Source of the DNA: Limnohabitans sp. Rim8
Lineage (GTDB): Bacteria > Pseudomonadota > Gammaproteobacteria > Burkholderiales > Burkholderiaceae_C
Length of the DNA: 37,439 nt
Assembly: GCA_945901045.1 (NCBI GenBank)
Contig: CAMDKK010000039.1
Coordinates: forward strand, 1 to 37,439
Reading direction: 5' to 3'
Of the stretch, positions 17,954-27,596 are shown piece after piece. The number at the start of each line of letters is the position of its first letter. Within the stretch, counting starts at the first letter, position 1. A model generated the notes under the pieces. It searched no databases. It saw nothing but the letters and a program-made list of their open reading frames with translations, and was not told where the DNA came from. The translations under genes and the position numbers were made by a program.

Positions 17954-18285
17954 GCCTTATTGGGGCGAGGTAAGCGTTGTCGTGAGGCCCGCTGGCGCTG
18001 AGGTGTTTGCCGGGCTTGCATGTCAGCGATAGACAGCACCGACGGCTTGAAAAGGGCTTGCAATTGCCCTGCTTGCCCCAAACATTGCGTCCATTTGATC
18101 CAGGTCTCTAGCGAGCCTTTGCCTGCGCTCTCTAGCGCATGGAAAGTGCTGCGCGACACGCCGATACGCGCTGCTGCTTCTGCCTGAAGCCACCCTTTTT
18201 GAATGCGAAGGACTTTCAATCTCTGGGCGAGAGTTTGCGCAATTTCGGAAGAAGTTGCCAGGCCAAAGTCTGAAATATCAATCAT
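17950..18285 (-). CDS. hipB: HipB-like XRE-family antitoxin and autorepressor
   Basis: 111 residues with a helix-turn-helix of the Cro/C1 type (about residues 20-56, including KGWLQAEAAARIGVSRSTFHAL). The C-terminal tail is Arg/Gln-rich. HipB-type proteins bind HipA and repress their own operon. The gene precedes hipA with a four-base overlap, the canonical order. Directly upstream is a perfect inverted repeat suited to autoregulation. Confidence 0.88.
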   Translation of the reverse strand: MIDISDFGLATSSEIAQTLAQRLKVLRIQKGWLQAEAAARIGVSRSTFHALESAGKGSLETWIKWTQCLGQAGQLQALFKPSVLSIADMQARQTPQRQRASRQRLPRPNKA

Positions 18286-18310
18286 TCATTAAAAATTTGT
18301 AATTTAATGA
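18286..18310. promoter_or_regulatory. Probable HipB operator
   Basis: TCATTAAA (18286-18293) and TTTAATGA (18303-18310) form perfect 8-base arms around a 9-base spacer, directly next to the hipB start codon. Size, symmetry and place fit an antitoxin autoregulatory operator. A clear -35/-10 pair could not be fixed in the AT-rich DNA around it. Confidence 0.6.
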
Positions 18311-18361
18311 TCAATATTCTATACTTTAAATAAAAATGAACAAGCTCTTATGAGGTTCGGC

Positions 18362-19342
18362 TCAAGTCACCACATGGCACGCGATCTTGATGCCCTTGAG
18401 TTCGCGCAACTGCGGCCGCTCGGTTTTGCAGCGTTCGGTCACTTGGGGACAGCGCGGGTGAAAGCTGCAGCCCGTTGGCGGGTTGAGGGGGTTGGGCACC
18501 TCACCTTGCACGGGCGTGCGGGCTCGGCCGGTGTCGTGCATTTTAGGAATGGCGTCGAGCAACATGCGGGTGTAGGGATGCTGCGGATTGGCAAACAGGG
18601 TGTGCTTGTCGGCCAGTTCCACCAAACGACCCAAATACATCACACCCACCTTGTCGCTGACGTGGCGCACCACCGCGAGGTTGTGCGAGATGAACAAATA
18701 CGTCAGGCCGCGCTCGCGCTGCAGGTCTTTCATGATGTTGAGCACCTGCGCCTGCACGCTGACGTCCAGCGCAGATGTGGGCTCGTCGCACACCAAAAAT
18801 TCGGGCGCGGTGGCCAAGGCGCGGGCTATCGAAATGCGCTGGCGCTGCCCCCCCGAGAACTGGTGCGGGTACTTGGGCATGTCAAGGGCCGACAAGCCCA
18901 CCGATTGCAGCAACTCGGCCACACGGGCTTTGAGCTCGCTCGCATCTTGGATCATGCCGTGCTCGTGCAGCGGCTCGCCAATGATGGCTTCGACCGTCCA
19001 GCGCGGGTTCAGGCTGGCATAGGGGTCTTGGAAGATCATCTGGATGCGCTTGCGCATCGCTTTGGCGTCGGGTGATTTGAAGGCCGCATGGGCGTCCTGC
19101 CCGTCAAAGGTCAGGCCACCTCGGGTGGGCTCATACAGGCCAACCAGCAAACGCGCCACGGTGCTTTTACCGCAGCCGGACTCGCCCACCAGCGCCAAGG
19201 TGGTGCCACGTTCGATGTCAAAACTCACGCCGTCCACAGCATGGAGCAGCTGGCGGGGTTTGCCTTCCAGCACGCGGTTGAGCCAAGGCGCCGAAACGTC
19301 AAAGGTCTTGGCCAGATCATGGGCTTGAACCAGCGCCGTCAT
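18362..19342 (-). CDS. Oligopeptide/dipeptide ABC transporter ATP-binding protein (DppF/OppF type)
   Basis: 326 residues. Walker [10 protein letters not shown], signature LSGG-type FSGGQRQR, Walker [12 protein letters not shown] and the C-terminal oligopeptide-transporter extension with cysteines ([14 protein letters not shown]) mark it as the second ATPase of a peptide/nickel-type importer. The start ATG at 19342 overlaps the dppD stop by four bases (ATGA). It is the last gene of a seven-gene operon running from 26712 down to here. Confidence 0.95.
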   Translation of the reverse strand: MTALVQAHDLAKTFDVSAPWLNRVLEGKPRQLLHAVDGVSFDIERGTTLALVGESGCGKSTVARLLVGLYEPTRGGLTFDGQDAHAAFKSPDAKAMRKRIQMIFQDPYASLNPRWTVEAIIGEPLHEHGMIQDASELKARVAELLQSVGLSALDMPKYPHQFSGGQRQRISIARALATAPEFLVCDEPTSALDVSVQAQVLNIMKDLQRERGLTYLFISHNLAVVRHVSDKVGVMYLGRLVELADKHTLFANPQHPYTRMLLDAIPKMHDTGRARTPVQGEVPNPLNPPTGCSFHPRCPQVTERCKTERPQLRELKGIKIACHVVT

Positions 19343-20304
19343 GTTGCGCCACCTACATGCCAGCAGGCCGCTTGCGTGGCGGTGGCAGGGCGCAGTTCGG
19401 GGCGCTCTTGCAAACAGCGCTCCATCACGCGTGGGCAGCGGGGATTGAAAGCACAGCCTTGCGGAATGGCGTTCAAGCGAGGCATCGCGCCATCGATCTG
19501 GTTCAGGCGTTCGCGGTCACTGCTCATATCGGGAATCGAAGCCATCAGACCCGATGTGTAAGGGTGCGACGGGCGGTTGATCACTTCATGCACGGGGCCG
19601 ATTTCGACAATGCGGCCCGCGTACATCACGGCCACGCGGTCACAGGTTTCGGCAATCACACCCATGTCATGGGTGATCAGCATGACGGCTGCGCCGCGGT
19701 CTTTGCAAATGGTTTTAAGCAGGCCAATGATTTGCGCCTGAATCGACACGTCCAGCGCGGTGGTGGGTTCGTCAGCCACAATCAATTGCGGCTCGGCCGC
19801 CAGCGCCAAAGCAATCACGACGCGCTGGCGCATGCCACCCGAAAACTGGTGCGGGTAATGGCCCATGCGCTCGGCTGCAGCGGGAATGCCAGTGTCTTGC
19901 AGCAAACGGATGGCGCGTTGCTTGGCCTCTTCATCGCTGACTGGCAAGTGCGCCTGAATCGTCTCCGTGATCTGCCGGCCCACGGTGTACAGCGGATTGA
20001 GCGAGGTCAAGGGGTCTTGAAAAATGGCGCCAATTTTGCGGCCGCGAATATGCCGCATCTGGTCGTTGTTGTACTGGTCAATGCGCTCACCTTGCAGCGT
20101 AATGCTGCCGGATGCTATTCGGCCGGGCGGCTCGAGCAGTCCAATGATGGAAGCCCCCGTCAGGGACTTGCCTGCGCCGGACTCACCCACCACACCCAGA
20201 ATCTCGCCGGGGGCGATGTCAAAAGAAATGCCATCGATGGCACGCAGTGTGCCGTGGCGGCTGGGGAACTCCACCACCAGTTTGTTAACTTCCAAAAGAC
20301 TCAT
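19339..20304 (-). CDS. Oligopeptide/dipeptide ABC transporter ATP-binding protein (DppD/OppD type)
   Basis: 321 residues with Walker A GESGAGKS, signature FSGGMRQR and Walker [13 protein letters not shown]. The C-terminal segment [14 protein letters not shown] is the cysteine-containing extension typical of peptide-transporter ATPases. It should pair with the DppF-type subunit whose gene overlaps its end. The gap to the permease gene upstream is 18 bases. Confidence 0.95.
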   Translation of the reverse strand: MSLLEVNKLVVEFPSRHGTLRAIDGISFDIAPGEILGVVGESGAGKSLTGASIIGLLEPPGRIASGSITLQGERIDQYNNDQMRHIRGRKIGAIFQDPLTSLNPLYTVGRQITETIQAHLPVSDEEAKQRAIRLLQDTGIPAAAERMGHYPHQFSGGMRQRVVIALALAAEPQLIVADEPTTALDVSIQAQIIGLLKTICKDRGAAVMLITHDMGVIAETCDRVAVMYAGRIVEIGPVHEVINRPSHPYTSGLMASIPDMSSDRERLNQIDGAMPRLNAIPQGCAFNPRCPRVMERCLQERPELRPATATQAACWHVGGAT

Positions 20305-20322
20305 GAAAAAGACACGTTCAAG

Positions 20323-21234
20323 TTAGCGTAAGCGCGGGTTCAAAGCGTCACGCAGCCAGTCACCCAGCAAGTTCACTGACAAGGCAATCAGCACCAACAT
20401 CAGCCCTGGAAAGATAGTGATCCACCACTCGCCCGAAAACAAATAGTCGTTGCCCACCCGAATCAAGGTGCCCAAGGACGGTGATGTGGGCGGCACGCCC
20501 ACGCCCAGGAAAGACAAAGTGGCTTCGGTGATGATCGCGGTCGCGACCTGGATGGTGGCCAAGACCATGACCGGGCCCAACACATTGGGCAGCACATGGC
20601 GCAGCATGATGCGGCCCGAAGACACGCCGGTCACGCGGGCCGCTTGGACATATTCTTTGTTGCGCTCGACCATGGTGGTGCCGCGAACAGTGCGCGCATA
20701 CTGAACCCAACCCGTCAAAGAAATGGAAATGATCAGCACGCCAAAGGCCAATGATTCATCTGCATTGGGGAACAAGGCACGACCCACGCCGGCAATCAAC
20801 AAAGCCACCAAAATGGCCGGGAATGACAACATCACATCACACAAACGCATGAGCATGGTGTCGATCCAGCCGCCCCGGTAACCGGCCAGCAAGCCCATGC
20901 TCACGCCCACCAGCACCGAGACCAAGACCGAGGCCACGCCAACCACCAACGAAATACGCGCCCCGTAGATCAGGGCCGACAAAATGTCGCGCCCCTGATC
21001 GTCCGAGCCCAACACGTACTTGGTGGAGCCGCCCTGCATCCAAGCCGGCGGCAAACGCGCATCGCTCAACTCCAGCGTGGCCAGATCGAAGGGATTAGTG
21101 GGGGACACCCAAGCGGCAAACACCGAACAAAAAATACACACAAAAGCGATCAGGGCCGCCGCAATCGCCAAGGGCGAGGTGCGGAAACTGTAGCCCAGAT
21201 CGCTGTGCCACCAGCGCTGCCAAGTTTGCGTCAT
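20323..21234 (-). CDS. Peptide ABC transporter permease (DppC type)
   Basis: 303 residues from the ATG at 21234; an in-frame TTG two codons earlier is less likely. An N-terminal cytoplasmic leader (about 1-22) is followed by one membrane helix, a periplasmic loop, and a five-helix permease core. The EAA-type loop (YVQAARVTGVSSGRIMLRHVLPN) contacts the ATPases. The leader and long first loop distinguish DppC/OppC from DppB/OppB. It starts nine bases after the binding-protein gene. Confidence 0.93.
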   Translation of the reverse strand: MTQTWQRWWHSDLGYSFRTSPLAIAAALIAFVCIFCSVFAAWVSPTNPFDLATLELSDARLPPAWMQGGSTKYVLGSDDQGRDILSALIYGARISLVVGVASVLVSVLVGVSMGLLAGYRGGWIDTMLMRLCDVMLSFPAILVALLIAGVGRALFPNADESLAFGVLIISISLTGWVQYARTVRGTTMVERNKEYVQAARVTGVSSGRIMLRHVLPNVLGPVMVLATIQVATAIITEATLSFLGVGVPPTSPSLGTLIRVGNDYLFSGEWWITIFPGLMLVLIALSVNLLGDWLRDALNPRLR

Positions 21235-21243
21235 GTTCAAGTC

Positions 21244-22827
21244 TTAGGGTTTGACGGTGATGAACTTCCAGGCCATGTTGTTGTCGGGGTGTTGAACGAC
21301 TTCGATGTTTTTCTTCACCGCCCAGTTCAGGGCTTGCTGGTGCAGTGGCAGGTGGCCCACGTCATCTTGGTGGATCTTCATGGCTTCGCGGATCATGTCG
21401 TTGCGCTTTTTCTGATCGGTCTCAGAGGCCACTTTGTCGGTCAACTCGTCCACTTTGGGATTGCTGTAAGCACCCAAGTTGAACTGGCCGCGACCGCCGT
21501 CGCCCGGTGTCGACAAGATGGGGTAGAGCACGTTGTGCGCGTCCACCGTGCTGGCGGTCCAACCCAGCATGTAAAAGCTGGTGTTGCGGCTCAAGATTTT
21601 AGGGAAGTAGGTGCCCTTGGTCTCGGCTTCGAGATTGATCTTCACGCCGATCTTGGCCAAGTTAGCGGCCACGGCTTGGCAAATTTCTGCGTCGTTGACA
21701 TACCGGTCGTTAGGGCAGTTCATCTTGACTTCGAAGCCGCTCGGGTAACCGGCTTCGGTCAACAATTTTTTGGCGGCATCTGCGTCATAAGGCAGGCGTT
21801 TGGCCAGATCGGGGGCAAAGCCATTGACCTGCGGTGGCAACATCAAAGCCAGGGGTGTTGCCGCGCCTCGCATCACGCGGCTCTTGATGGTCTCGATGTC
21901 AATCGCTTGGTAAAAGGCTTTCCGAACGCGAATGTCTTTGAAAGGGTTTTTGCCTTTCACATTCGAGTAGAGCAGTTCGTCACGCTTTTGGTCCATGCCC
22001 AGAAAAATCGCGCGCAGTTCAGGCCCTTGCAAGACCTTGAGTTTGTCATTGGATTTCAGGCGCTCCACGTCTTGCACCGGCACAGGCTCCATGATGTCGA
22101 GTTCGCCCGACAGCATGGCCGCCACACGGGTGGCATCGTTGCCGATGACCGAGAACACCACTTCATCCACGTTGCCCGTGACTTTGCCCCAGTAATTGAA
22201 GTTGCGGGCAAAGCGTGTCTGCACGTTTGGCTGACGCTCTTTCACCACATAGGGACCCGTGCCGTTGGCGCGGAAGGACGCTGCATTTTCAATGCCCTTG
22301 CGGCGGTCCACAGGCTTGGTGGCTTGGTTTTCTTCGCACCATTTTTTGCTCATGATCGCCCAGTGCGTGATCAACTCAGGCACGATGGGGAATGGGGCAT
22401 TGGTGATGATGTCGATCGTGTGGTCGTTTATTTTTTTGATTTCTTTGAACTGACCGACATAGCTCTTCATGTCCGAGCCCTCGCCTTTGGCGCGCTCGTA
22501 GCTGAAGATCACATCGTCTGCCGTGAAGGGCGTTCCGTCATGGAACTTCACGTCTTTGCGCAGATCAAAGCGCCACACGGTGGGGGCGGTTTGCTTCCAG
22601 CTGGTGGCCAGCAGGGGGGTGAGCTTGTAGTTGGCATCGCGCGAGATCAAAGATTCGTACACGTTTTCGACCACGGTGATCTGCAAGGATTCGTTCAGAG
22701 AATGCGGGTCCATGGACAAAGCATCGCCCTGGTTGCCGATGCGTATCGTTACCGCAGAAGCCGACAGTGCGGTCAAGGCCAATGCTGAAGCCAAAGTGGC
22801 AACAAGTGGGGTGAGTTTGAATGTCAT
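21244..22827 (-). CDS. Peptide-type ABC transporter substrate-binding protein, family 5 (first copy)
   Basis: 527 residues with a signal peptide (ending near ALSASA), no lipobox, and the SBP_bac_5 plan: an N-terminal WRFDLRKDVKFHDGTPFTADDV motif and a C-terminal lobe. It is periplasmic and delivers ligand to the permease pair. It starts with ATG at 22827 behind a strong AAGGAG. A clear paralogue lies at 25120-26712 in the same operon: both share GMDQ-RDEL, SNVKGKNP-KD, QAIDIETI and QVNG. Ligands are unknown; the embedded amidohydrolase suggests peptides or acylated amino acids. Confidence 0.93.
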   Translation of the reverse strand: MTFKLTPLVATLASALALTALSASAVTIRIGNQGDALSMDPHSLNESLQITVVENVYESLISRDANYKLTPLLATSWKQTAPTVWRFDLRKDVKFHDGTPFTADDVIFSYERAKGEGSDMKSYVGQFKEIKKINDHTIDIITNAPFPIVPELITHWAIMSKKWCEENQATKPVDRRKGIENAASFRANGTGPYVVKERQPNVQTRFARNFNYWGKVTGNVDEVVFSVIGNDATRVAAMLSGELDIMEPVPVQDVERLKSNDKLKVLQGPELRAIFLGMDQKRDELLYSNVKGKNPFKDIRVRKAFYQAIDIETIKSRVMRGAATPLALMLPPQVNGFAPDLAKRLPYDADAAKKLLTEAGYPSGFEVKMNCPNDRYVNDAEICQAVAANLAKIGVKINLEAETKGTYFPKILSRNTSFYMLGWTASTVDAHNVLYPILSTPGDGGRGQFNLGAYSNPKVDELTDKVASETDQKKRNDMIREAMKIHQDDVGHLPLHQQALNWAVKKNIEVVQHPDNNMAWKFITVKP

Positions 22828-22872
22828 GGAATCTCCTTATGGAATGAAATCACTGAAATACACGGAAACAAA

Positions 22873-24114
22873 TCAAGCCGCCATCAAGGGCAAAGCATGC
22901 TCGACCAAACTGGCATGCAAAGCGGCCCCCAAAGGCAATATCTCGTCATTGAAATCGTAACGGCTGTTGTGCAGCGGATGCGGCCCCGCCCCATCGGGCA
23001 AACCCTGACCAATGCGCATGTAAGCACCCGGCACCACTTGCAACATGAACGAGAAATCTTCGCCGCCCATGCTCGGCATCATGTTACGCCACACTTTGTC
23101 TTTGCCGACCAACTGGGCGGCCACATCGGCCACAAAATGGGCTTCGGCCACGGTGTTGACCGTGGCGGGATACACCCGCTCATAGTTAACTTGGGCTGAT
23201 GCGCCCATGCCTTGCGCAATCGAAGTGCACAGCAAGGTCAAACGGTCTTCTATCTGCTGTTGAATCACTTCGCTGTAAGTGCGCACCGTGCCCACCAAAG
23301 TGGCCTCGCCGGGGATCACGCTCATGGCGAGGGGATTGCCTGCGTGCATGGCGCAAATGCTCAGCACCGCCTGGTCAAAGGCCGACAGGTTGCGCGAGAC
23401 GATGCTTTGTGCGGCGGTAATGATGTGCCCTGCCACCAGCACCGGGTCCACCGTTTGGTGCGGCCGTGCACCATGACCGCCTTTGCCGATGATTCGGATC
23501 TCGATCCGGTCCACTGCGGCTTGCATAGGCCCGGGCGTCACGCCCACCACGCCCAGCGGCACATCGGGGGCGTTGTGTTGGGCAAACACTTTTTCGCATG
23601 GAAAGCGCTCAAACAAGCCGTCTTGCATCATGGCTCGCGCACCGGCATATCCCTCTTCACCGGGCTGGAAAATCAACACCGCAGTGCCCGCAAAGTGGCG
23701 TGTCTCGGCCAGATAGCGGGCCGCGCCCATCAGCATGGCGGTGTGGCCGTCGTGGCCGCAAGCATGCATCAAGCCGGGCTTGCAGGACTTCCAGGCCATG
23801 TCACCCAGCTCAGGCAAGGGCAGCGCGTCCATATCGGCGCGCAAACCAATCATGCGGCCCGGATTTTGCGCCGAAAAGCCGCGCCCATACACCAAAGCGA
23901 CCACCCCCGTTTTGCCAAGACCGGTATGCACAGCATCGACGCCGCAGACCTTGAGGCCTTCGATCACTCGCCCCGAGGTGTAGACCTCTTCAAAGCCCAG
24001 TTCGGGGTGGGCATGCAGATCGCGGCGGAACGCTGTCAGCTCCGGATGAAAGGCGGCAATGTACGCAAACGCACGGCCGTGGGCCAAGGTGGACTGAAGC
24101 GACAGACCAGACAT
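22873..24114 (-). CDS. M20 family amidohydrolase (M20D, hippurate/acyl-amino-acid hydrolase type)
   Basis: 413 residues from the ATG at 24114; an open extension upstream overlaps the permease gene and is not used. Metal-binding and catalytic motifs are LRADMDALPL (91-100), MHACGHDGHT (116-125) and QPGEEGYAGA (150-159). This is the M20D subfamily, cytoplasmic metal enzymes that cleave N-acyl or amide bonds of amino acids. The gene is inserted between the DppB-type permease (two bases away) and the first binding protein, so it probably acts on the imported compound. Its substrate is unknown. Confidence 0.92.
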   Translation of the reverse strand: MSGLSLQSTLAHGRAFAYIAAFHPELTAFRRDLHAHPELGFEEVYTSGRVIEGLKVCGVDAVHTGLGKTGVVALVYGRGFSAQNPGRMIGLRADMDALPLPELGDMAWKSCKPGLMHACGHDGHTAMLMGAARYLAETRHFAGTAVLIFQPGEEGYAGARAMMQDGLFERFPCEKVFAQHNAPDVPLGVVGVTPGPMQAAVDRIEIRIIGKGGHGARPHQTVDPVLVAGHIITAAQSIVSRNLSAFDQAVLSICAMHAGNPLAMSVIPGEATLVGTVRTYSEVIQQQIEDRLTLLCTSIAQGMGASAQVNYERVYPATVNTVAEAHFVADVAAQLVGKDKVWRNMMPSMGGEDFSFMLQVVPGAYMRIGQGLPDGAGPHPLHNSRYDFNDEILPLGAALHASLVEHALPLMAA

Positions 24115-24116
24115 GT

Positions 24117-25097
24117 TCAATGCCCTCCGGGTTTGCCCACACGCATGCGCGGGTCGACTGCAAAGTACAGCAAGTCCACCACCAGATTGATGATGACAAA
24201 AATCAAGGCGATCAAACACAGGTAGGCCGCCATGACCGGAATGTCGGCAAAGGTCACCGCCTGGATGAAAAGCAGGCCCATACCCGGCCACTGGAAAACG
24301 GTTTCGGTGATGATGGCAAAGGCAATCAAGCCCCCCAGTTGCAAGCCAGTGATTGTCATGACCGGCACCAAGGTGTTCTTAAGCGCATGGCCAAAATAAA
24401 TAGCACGGTTGGGCAGTCCGCGGGCACGCGCAAACTTGATGTAGTCGGTGCGCAGCACCTCCAGCATTTCAGCGCGTACCAAGCGCATGATCAGAGTGAG
24501 CTGAAAGATCGCCAAGGTCACTGCAGGCAACACAATGTGTTGCCATCCTTGAACCGTGAACAAGCCCGAAGACCACCAGCCCAGCTTGACCACGTCGCCC
24601 CGCCCGAAACTGGGCAACCAGCCCAGCCAGACCGCAAAAATCAGGATCAGCAAAATACCGATCAAAAAGGTCGGCAAAGAGACCCCGAGCAATGACACCG
24701 TCATGAACAACTGACTGCCAAAGCTGCCGCGCCGCAGCGCTGCATACACCCCCAAGGGAATACCCAAGCTGAGCGCCATGGTGGCCGCCACCAGGGCCAG
24801 CTCCATGGTTGCCGGAAAACGCTCGGCAATCAGCCGCGACACTTTGGCCCCTTGGCGCAAGCTCAAGCCGAACTCGCCTTGCACTGCATTTTGCAAAAAG
24901 TGCCAGAACTGCACAAAGAAGGGTTGGTCCAAACCCAGGTCTTGCCTCAACTCCTTGATTTGCTCTGGACGTGCATCTTGACCCAGCAAAAACACCACCG
25001 GATCGCCCACGTATTGAAACAGCAAGAAGGCGATGAATGCGACCGTGACCATGACCACCACGGCCTGCAGGAGGCGCTGAAAAATGAAAGCGAGCAT
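24117..25097 (-). CDS. Peptide ABC transporter permease (DppB type)
   Basis: 326 residues with six predicted membrane helices, the N-terminal helix starting LLQAVVVMVTVAFIAFLLF, a DppB-type first periplasmic region (LGLDQPFFVQFWHFL) and the EAA loop near YIKFARARGLPNRAIYFGHALKN. It forms the channel with the DppC-type subunit encoded further downstream. The two permease genes are separated by the amidohydrolase and a binding protein, which is unusual. Confidence 0.94.
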   Translation of the reverse strand: MLAFIFQRLLQAVVVMVTVAFIAFLLFQYVGDPVVFLLGQDARPEQIKELRQDLGLDQPFFVQFWHFLQNAVQGEFGLSLRQGAKVSRLIAERFPATMELALVAATMALSLGIPLGVYAALRRGSFGSQLFMTVSLLGVSLPTFLIGILLILIFAVWLGWLPSFGRGDVVKLGWWSSGLFTVQGWQHIVLPAVTLAIFQLTLIMRLVRAEMLEVLRTDYIKFARARGLPNRAIYFGHALKNTLVPVMTITGLQLGGLIAFAIITETVFQWPGMGLLFIQAVTFADIPVMAAYLCLIALIFVIINLVVDLLYFAVDPRMRVGKPGGH

Positions 25098-25119
25098 GAA
25101 GGGCAGGTGAGGGTAAAGG

Positions 25120-26712
25120 TCATTGGACCGTGATGAGAGCCCAGTCTAATCTGTTATCTGGACGGTGAACAACGGTCACGCTCTTTTTCATGACCCATGG
25201 AATCACCTGGTTGTGAAGCGGTATGTGCGCTACCGTGTCGTTCTGCAATTGCAGGCCTTCTGTGAGCAGGCGGTTACGGACAAGCGTGTCGGTTTCGGAC
25301 TTGACGCGGTCCACCACGTAGTCCATGCGGGCATTGCTGTAGCGCCCCACGTTGTAGTTGCCATCACCACCCGTGCCAACACTTCGAACCAATGATTGAA
25401 GGCTGTACAGGGCGTCAAAAGTGGGCACGCCCCAGCCCAACATGAAGATGCTGGCCTCGTAACGCTGAATCATGGGGAAGTAGGTGACCAGCGGCAAGGT
25501 GCGCAGCTTGGCCTTGATGCCGATTTTTGCCCACATGGCTGTGATGGCTTGGCAGATTTCTTCGTCATTGATGTAGCGGTTATTGGGGCAGGCAAAGTCC
25601 ACTTCAAACCCTTGCGGGTAGCCGGCTTCAGCGAGCAATTTTTTCGCTTCATCCAATCCGTACGGCAGGCGCTTGTTGACCCCCGCAGTCCACCCATTGA
25701 CCTGGCTTGCCACGATCGCTCCGGTGGTTTGTGACATGCCGCGCATGGTCACTCGGTGAATGGTCTCGATGTCGATGGCCTGGTAAAGCGCTTTGCGGAC
25801 TTTCAAGTCTTTGAGTGGGTTTTTACCTTTGACGTTGGAGCCAGGAAGTTCGTCTCTGAACTGGTCCATGCCCAAAAATATGGTGCGGTTTTCAACGCCA
25901 TCAATGACTTTGAGATGGGCTTGGTTGCGCATGCGCGCTAAATCCTGGGGACTGGGGTCCAGCACGAAATCCACTTCGCCCGACAAAATGGCGGCTGCGC
26001 GTGTAGCTTCGTTTTTGATGGGGGTGTAAATGATTTCGGTGACATTCGAGGGTGCCGAATTCCAGCCCCACCAAAGCGGGTTCTTGACCAGGATCAGTCG
26101 CTGGTCTGGCTGCCACTCCTTGACCATATAAGACCCGCTTCCCATGGCATTGCGGTGGGCGAAGGACTCTTCTGGGGTCCGTATGTCTTTGGGTTCAATG
26201 GATTTGTTTTTTTCAGCCCAGGCTTTGCTCATGATGCGCAATTCGGTCAGCTGATTGAGCAGCACCGGATTGGGGCCTGACAGCATGATGTCCACATTGC
26301 TCTCATTGACTTTGATGATTTTGTCGAAGCCTTGGGTATAAACCGTGAAATTGGATGTCTTGGCGCGAGCCCGGTTCAGAGAGAAAACCACATCATCCGC
26401 AGTCAATGGCGTTCCATCGCTGAATTTGACACCCGCACGCAAAGTGAAACGCATTTGTGTGGCGGAAATTTCTCTCCATGCGGTGGCCAAACGAGGCTCT
26501 AACTTGAATGTGCTGCTGTTGTAGTAGACCAAGGAGTCATAGACGGCGGCATGAACGCCGTTACTCAAGGCATTGTTTTGCGAGTGAATGTCCAGCGTCG
26601 GGATGTCGCTGGCACTGGTCCACTTGAATGGTTTTGCGGCGACCGGCAGGGCCCATGCCATGACGAAGATCCAAGCGCAAACCGAGTACCGGCTGAAAAA
26701 AGTTTTGATCAT
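25120..26712 (-). CDS. Peptide-type ABC transporter substrate-binding protein, family 5 (second copy)
   Basis: 530 residues with a signal peptide ending near ALPVAA and the same SBP_bac_5 plan as the protein at 21244-22827 (FTLRAGVKFSDGTPLTADDVV near residues 90-110). It is the first gene of the operon, 22 bases before dppB. Substitutions are spread across both lobes, so the two copies have diverged well beyond a recent duplication and could widen the ligand range. The 99 bases upstream hold only weak promoter-like matches. Confidence 0.92.
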   Translation of the reverse strand: MIKTFFSRYSVCAWIFVMAWALPVAAKPFKWTSASDIPTLDIHSQNNALSNGVHAAVYDSLVYYNSSTFKLEPRLATAWREISATQMRFTLRAGVKFSDGTPLTADDVVFSLNRARAKTSNFTVYTQGFDKIIKVNESNVDIMLSGPNPVLLNQLTELRIMSKAWAEKNKSIEPKDIRTPEESFAHRNAMGSGSYMVKEWQPDQRLILVKNPLWWGWNSAPSNVTEIIYTPIKNEATRAAAILSGEVDFVLDPSPQDLARMRNQAHLKVIDGVENRTIFLGMDQFRDELPGSNVKGKNPLKDLKVRKALYQAIDIETIHRVTMRGMSQTTGAIVASQVNGWTAGVNKRLPYGLDEAKKLLAEAGYPQGFEVDFACPNNRYINDEEICQAITAMWAKIGIKAKLRTLPLVTYFPMIQRYEASIFMLGWGVPTFDALYSLQSLVRSVGTGGDGNYNVGRYSNARMDYVVDRVKSETDTLVRNRLLTEGLQLQNDTVAHIPLHNQVIPWVMKKSVTVVHRPDNRLDWALITVQ

Positions 26713-26811
26713 TTTGAAATTTCCTTAACACCGTATCTTTGGGTGCCGTGACTATGCAACATGAAGAACCGAAGGAGGGTGAGGGAATACCCCCAAAGCG
26801 TGCATTTTTTG

Positions 26812-27570
26812 TCAAGGTTTTGTCACGGATTGCAGCAATTGCACGTTTCCGTACCAGGCGCGCGTGTGGGTGCGGGTGTTGTCGCTGTCTGTCATCAGCC
26901 CTATCGCGACCAAGGGTCCGGGCGCTTCACCAAAGGCTTTCTCAAAATCAGTCCGAATGTCTCGCTCGTAGTTCCGCCAGCGCTGGAGTTGATGGGGGCC
27001 AGATTCGACCACGATTTTTTGAATTCGATCGGTGCGCGGATTGACAATAACCGACTCAACAGGGCGTTGATTGCACCACACATACATCAAGGTGGCGTAA
27101 GGCATTTCTTCATGGGTCAGCGTGCGGACCAGCTCGTTGAGCATGGCGTTACGCGCTGAAAATTTGGAGCGATCGCCTTCAAAAGCCAGCACCAGTCGAA
27201 CCGGCGAATCATCTGCCTCGCGCACGCCCATGTCTGCACCTGCAATCAACTCGGGCACGAACCAAGAAAATTTCAAGGCGCCCAATTGGTCTGCGGGCAC
27301 ATGCACCGATTGCCGCAACATGCTCACAGCAGAGTGCGCATCGGCTTGTATGCCTTCTCGGCCTTGGCGCTTTGCCAATTGGTACTGGGTGGGGTTTTTG
27401 CCTGGGAATGGCACCGCAAGCCAGGTCAGTTGTTGCTCGGGCGTCCAAGTCCGAAAGGCTTGGGGGCTTGGCAAATGCAGCGCATCAGCGCGCATGGGGC
27501 TGCTGGGCTGCGTTGCACAACCGGCCATCAGCCCTACGCAAATGAGCAGCAGCATCCAACGGAATTTCAT
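26812..27570 (-). CDS. DUF3047 family lipoprotein
   Basis: 252 residues from the ATG at 27570, which gives a lipoprotein signal MKFRWMLLLICVGLMAGC with lipobox LMAGC and Cys18. An upstream start at 27612 would overlap the preceding gene and spoil the signal. Conserved DUF3047 features include FSWFVPELI, GADMGVREADDSPVRL, LAFEGDRSKFSARN, ATLMYVWCNQRPVE, NPRTDRIQKIVVESG and the C-terminal IGLMTDSDNTRTHTRAWYGN. The family has no established function. It sits between the peptide operon and the Gfo/Idh/MocA gene (26-base gap), all on the minus strand. Confidence 0.85.
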   Translation of the reverse strand: MKFRWMLLLICVGLMAGCATQPSSPMRADALHLPSPQAFRTWTPEQQLTWLAVPFPGKNPTQYQLAKRQGREGIQADAHSAVSMLRQSVHVPADQLGALKFSWFVPELIAGADMGVREADDSPVRLVLAFEGDRSKFSARNAMLNELVRTLTHEEMPYATLMYVWCNQRPVESVIVNPRTDRIQKIVVESGPHQLQRWRNYERDIRTDFEKAFGEAPGPLVAIGLMTDSDNTRTHTRAWYGNVQLLQSVTKP

Positions 27571-27596
27571 ATCAATGAAGAACATGCCTGTTTCTA

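Noticed and set aside
19357-20331. Plus-strand open frames opposite the peptide-transporter ATPases and amidohydrolase (also 18350-19075 and 23212-24225)
   Set aside because: All run antisense to confidently identified genes, with shadow-type composition and no domains.
21205-22788. Long plus-strand open frame of 527 codons lying opposite a binding-protein gene
   Set aside because: It mirrors the real SBP gene, its residues are His/Val/Gly/Gln-rich as in antisense frames of GC-rich genes, and it has no recognisable domain.
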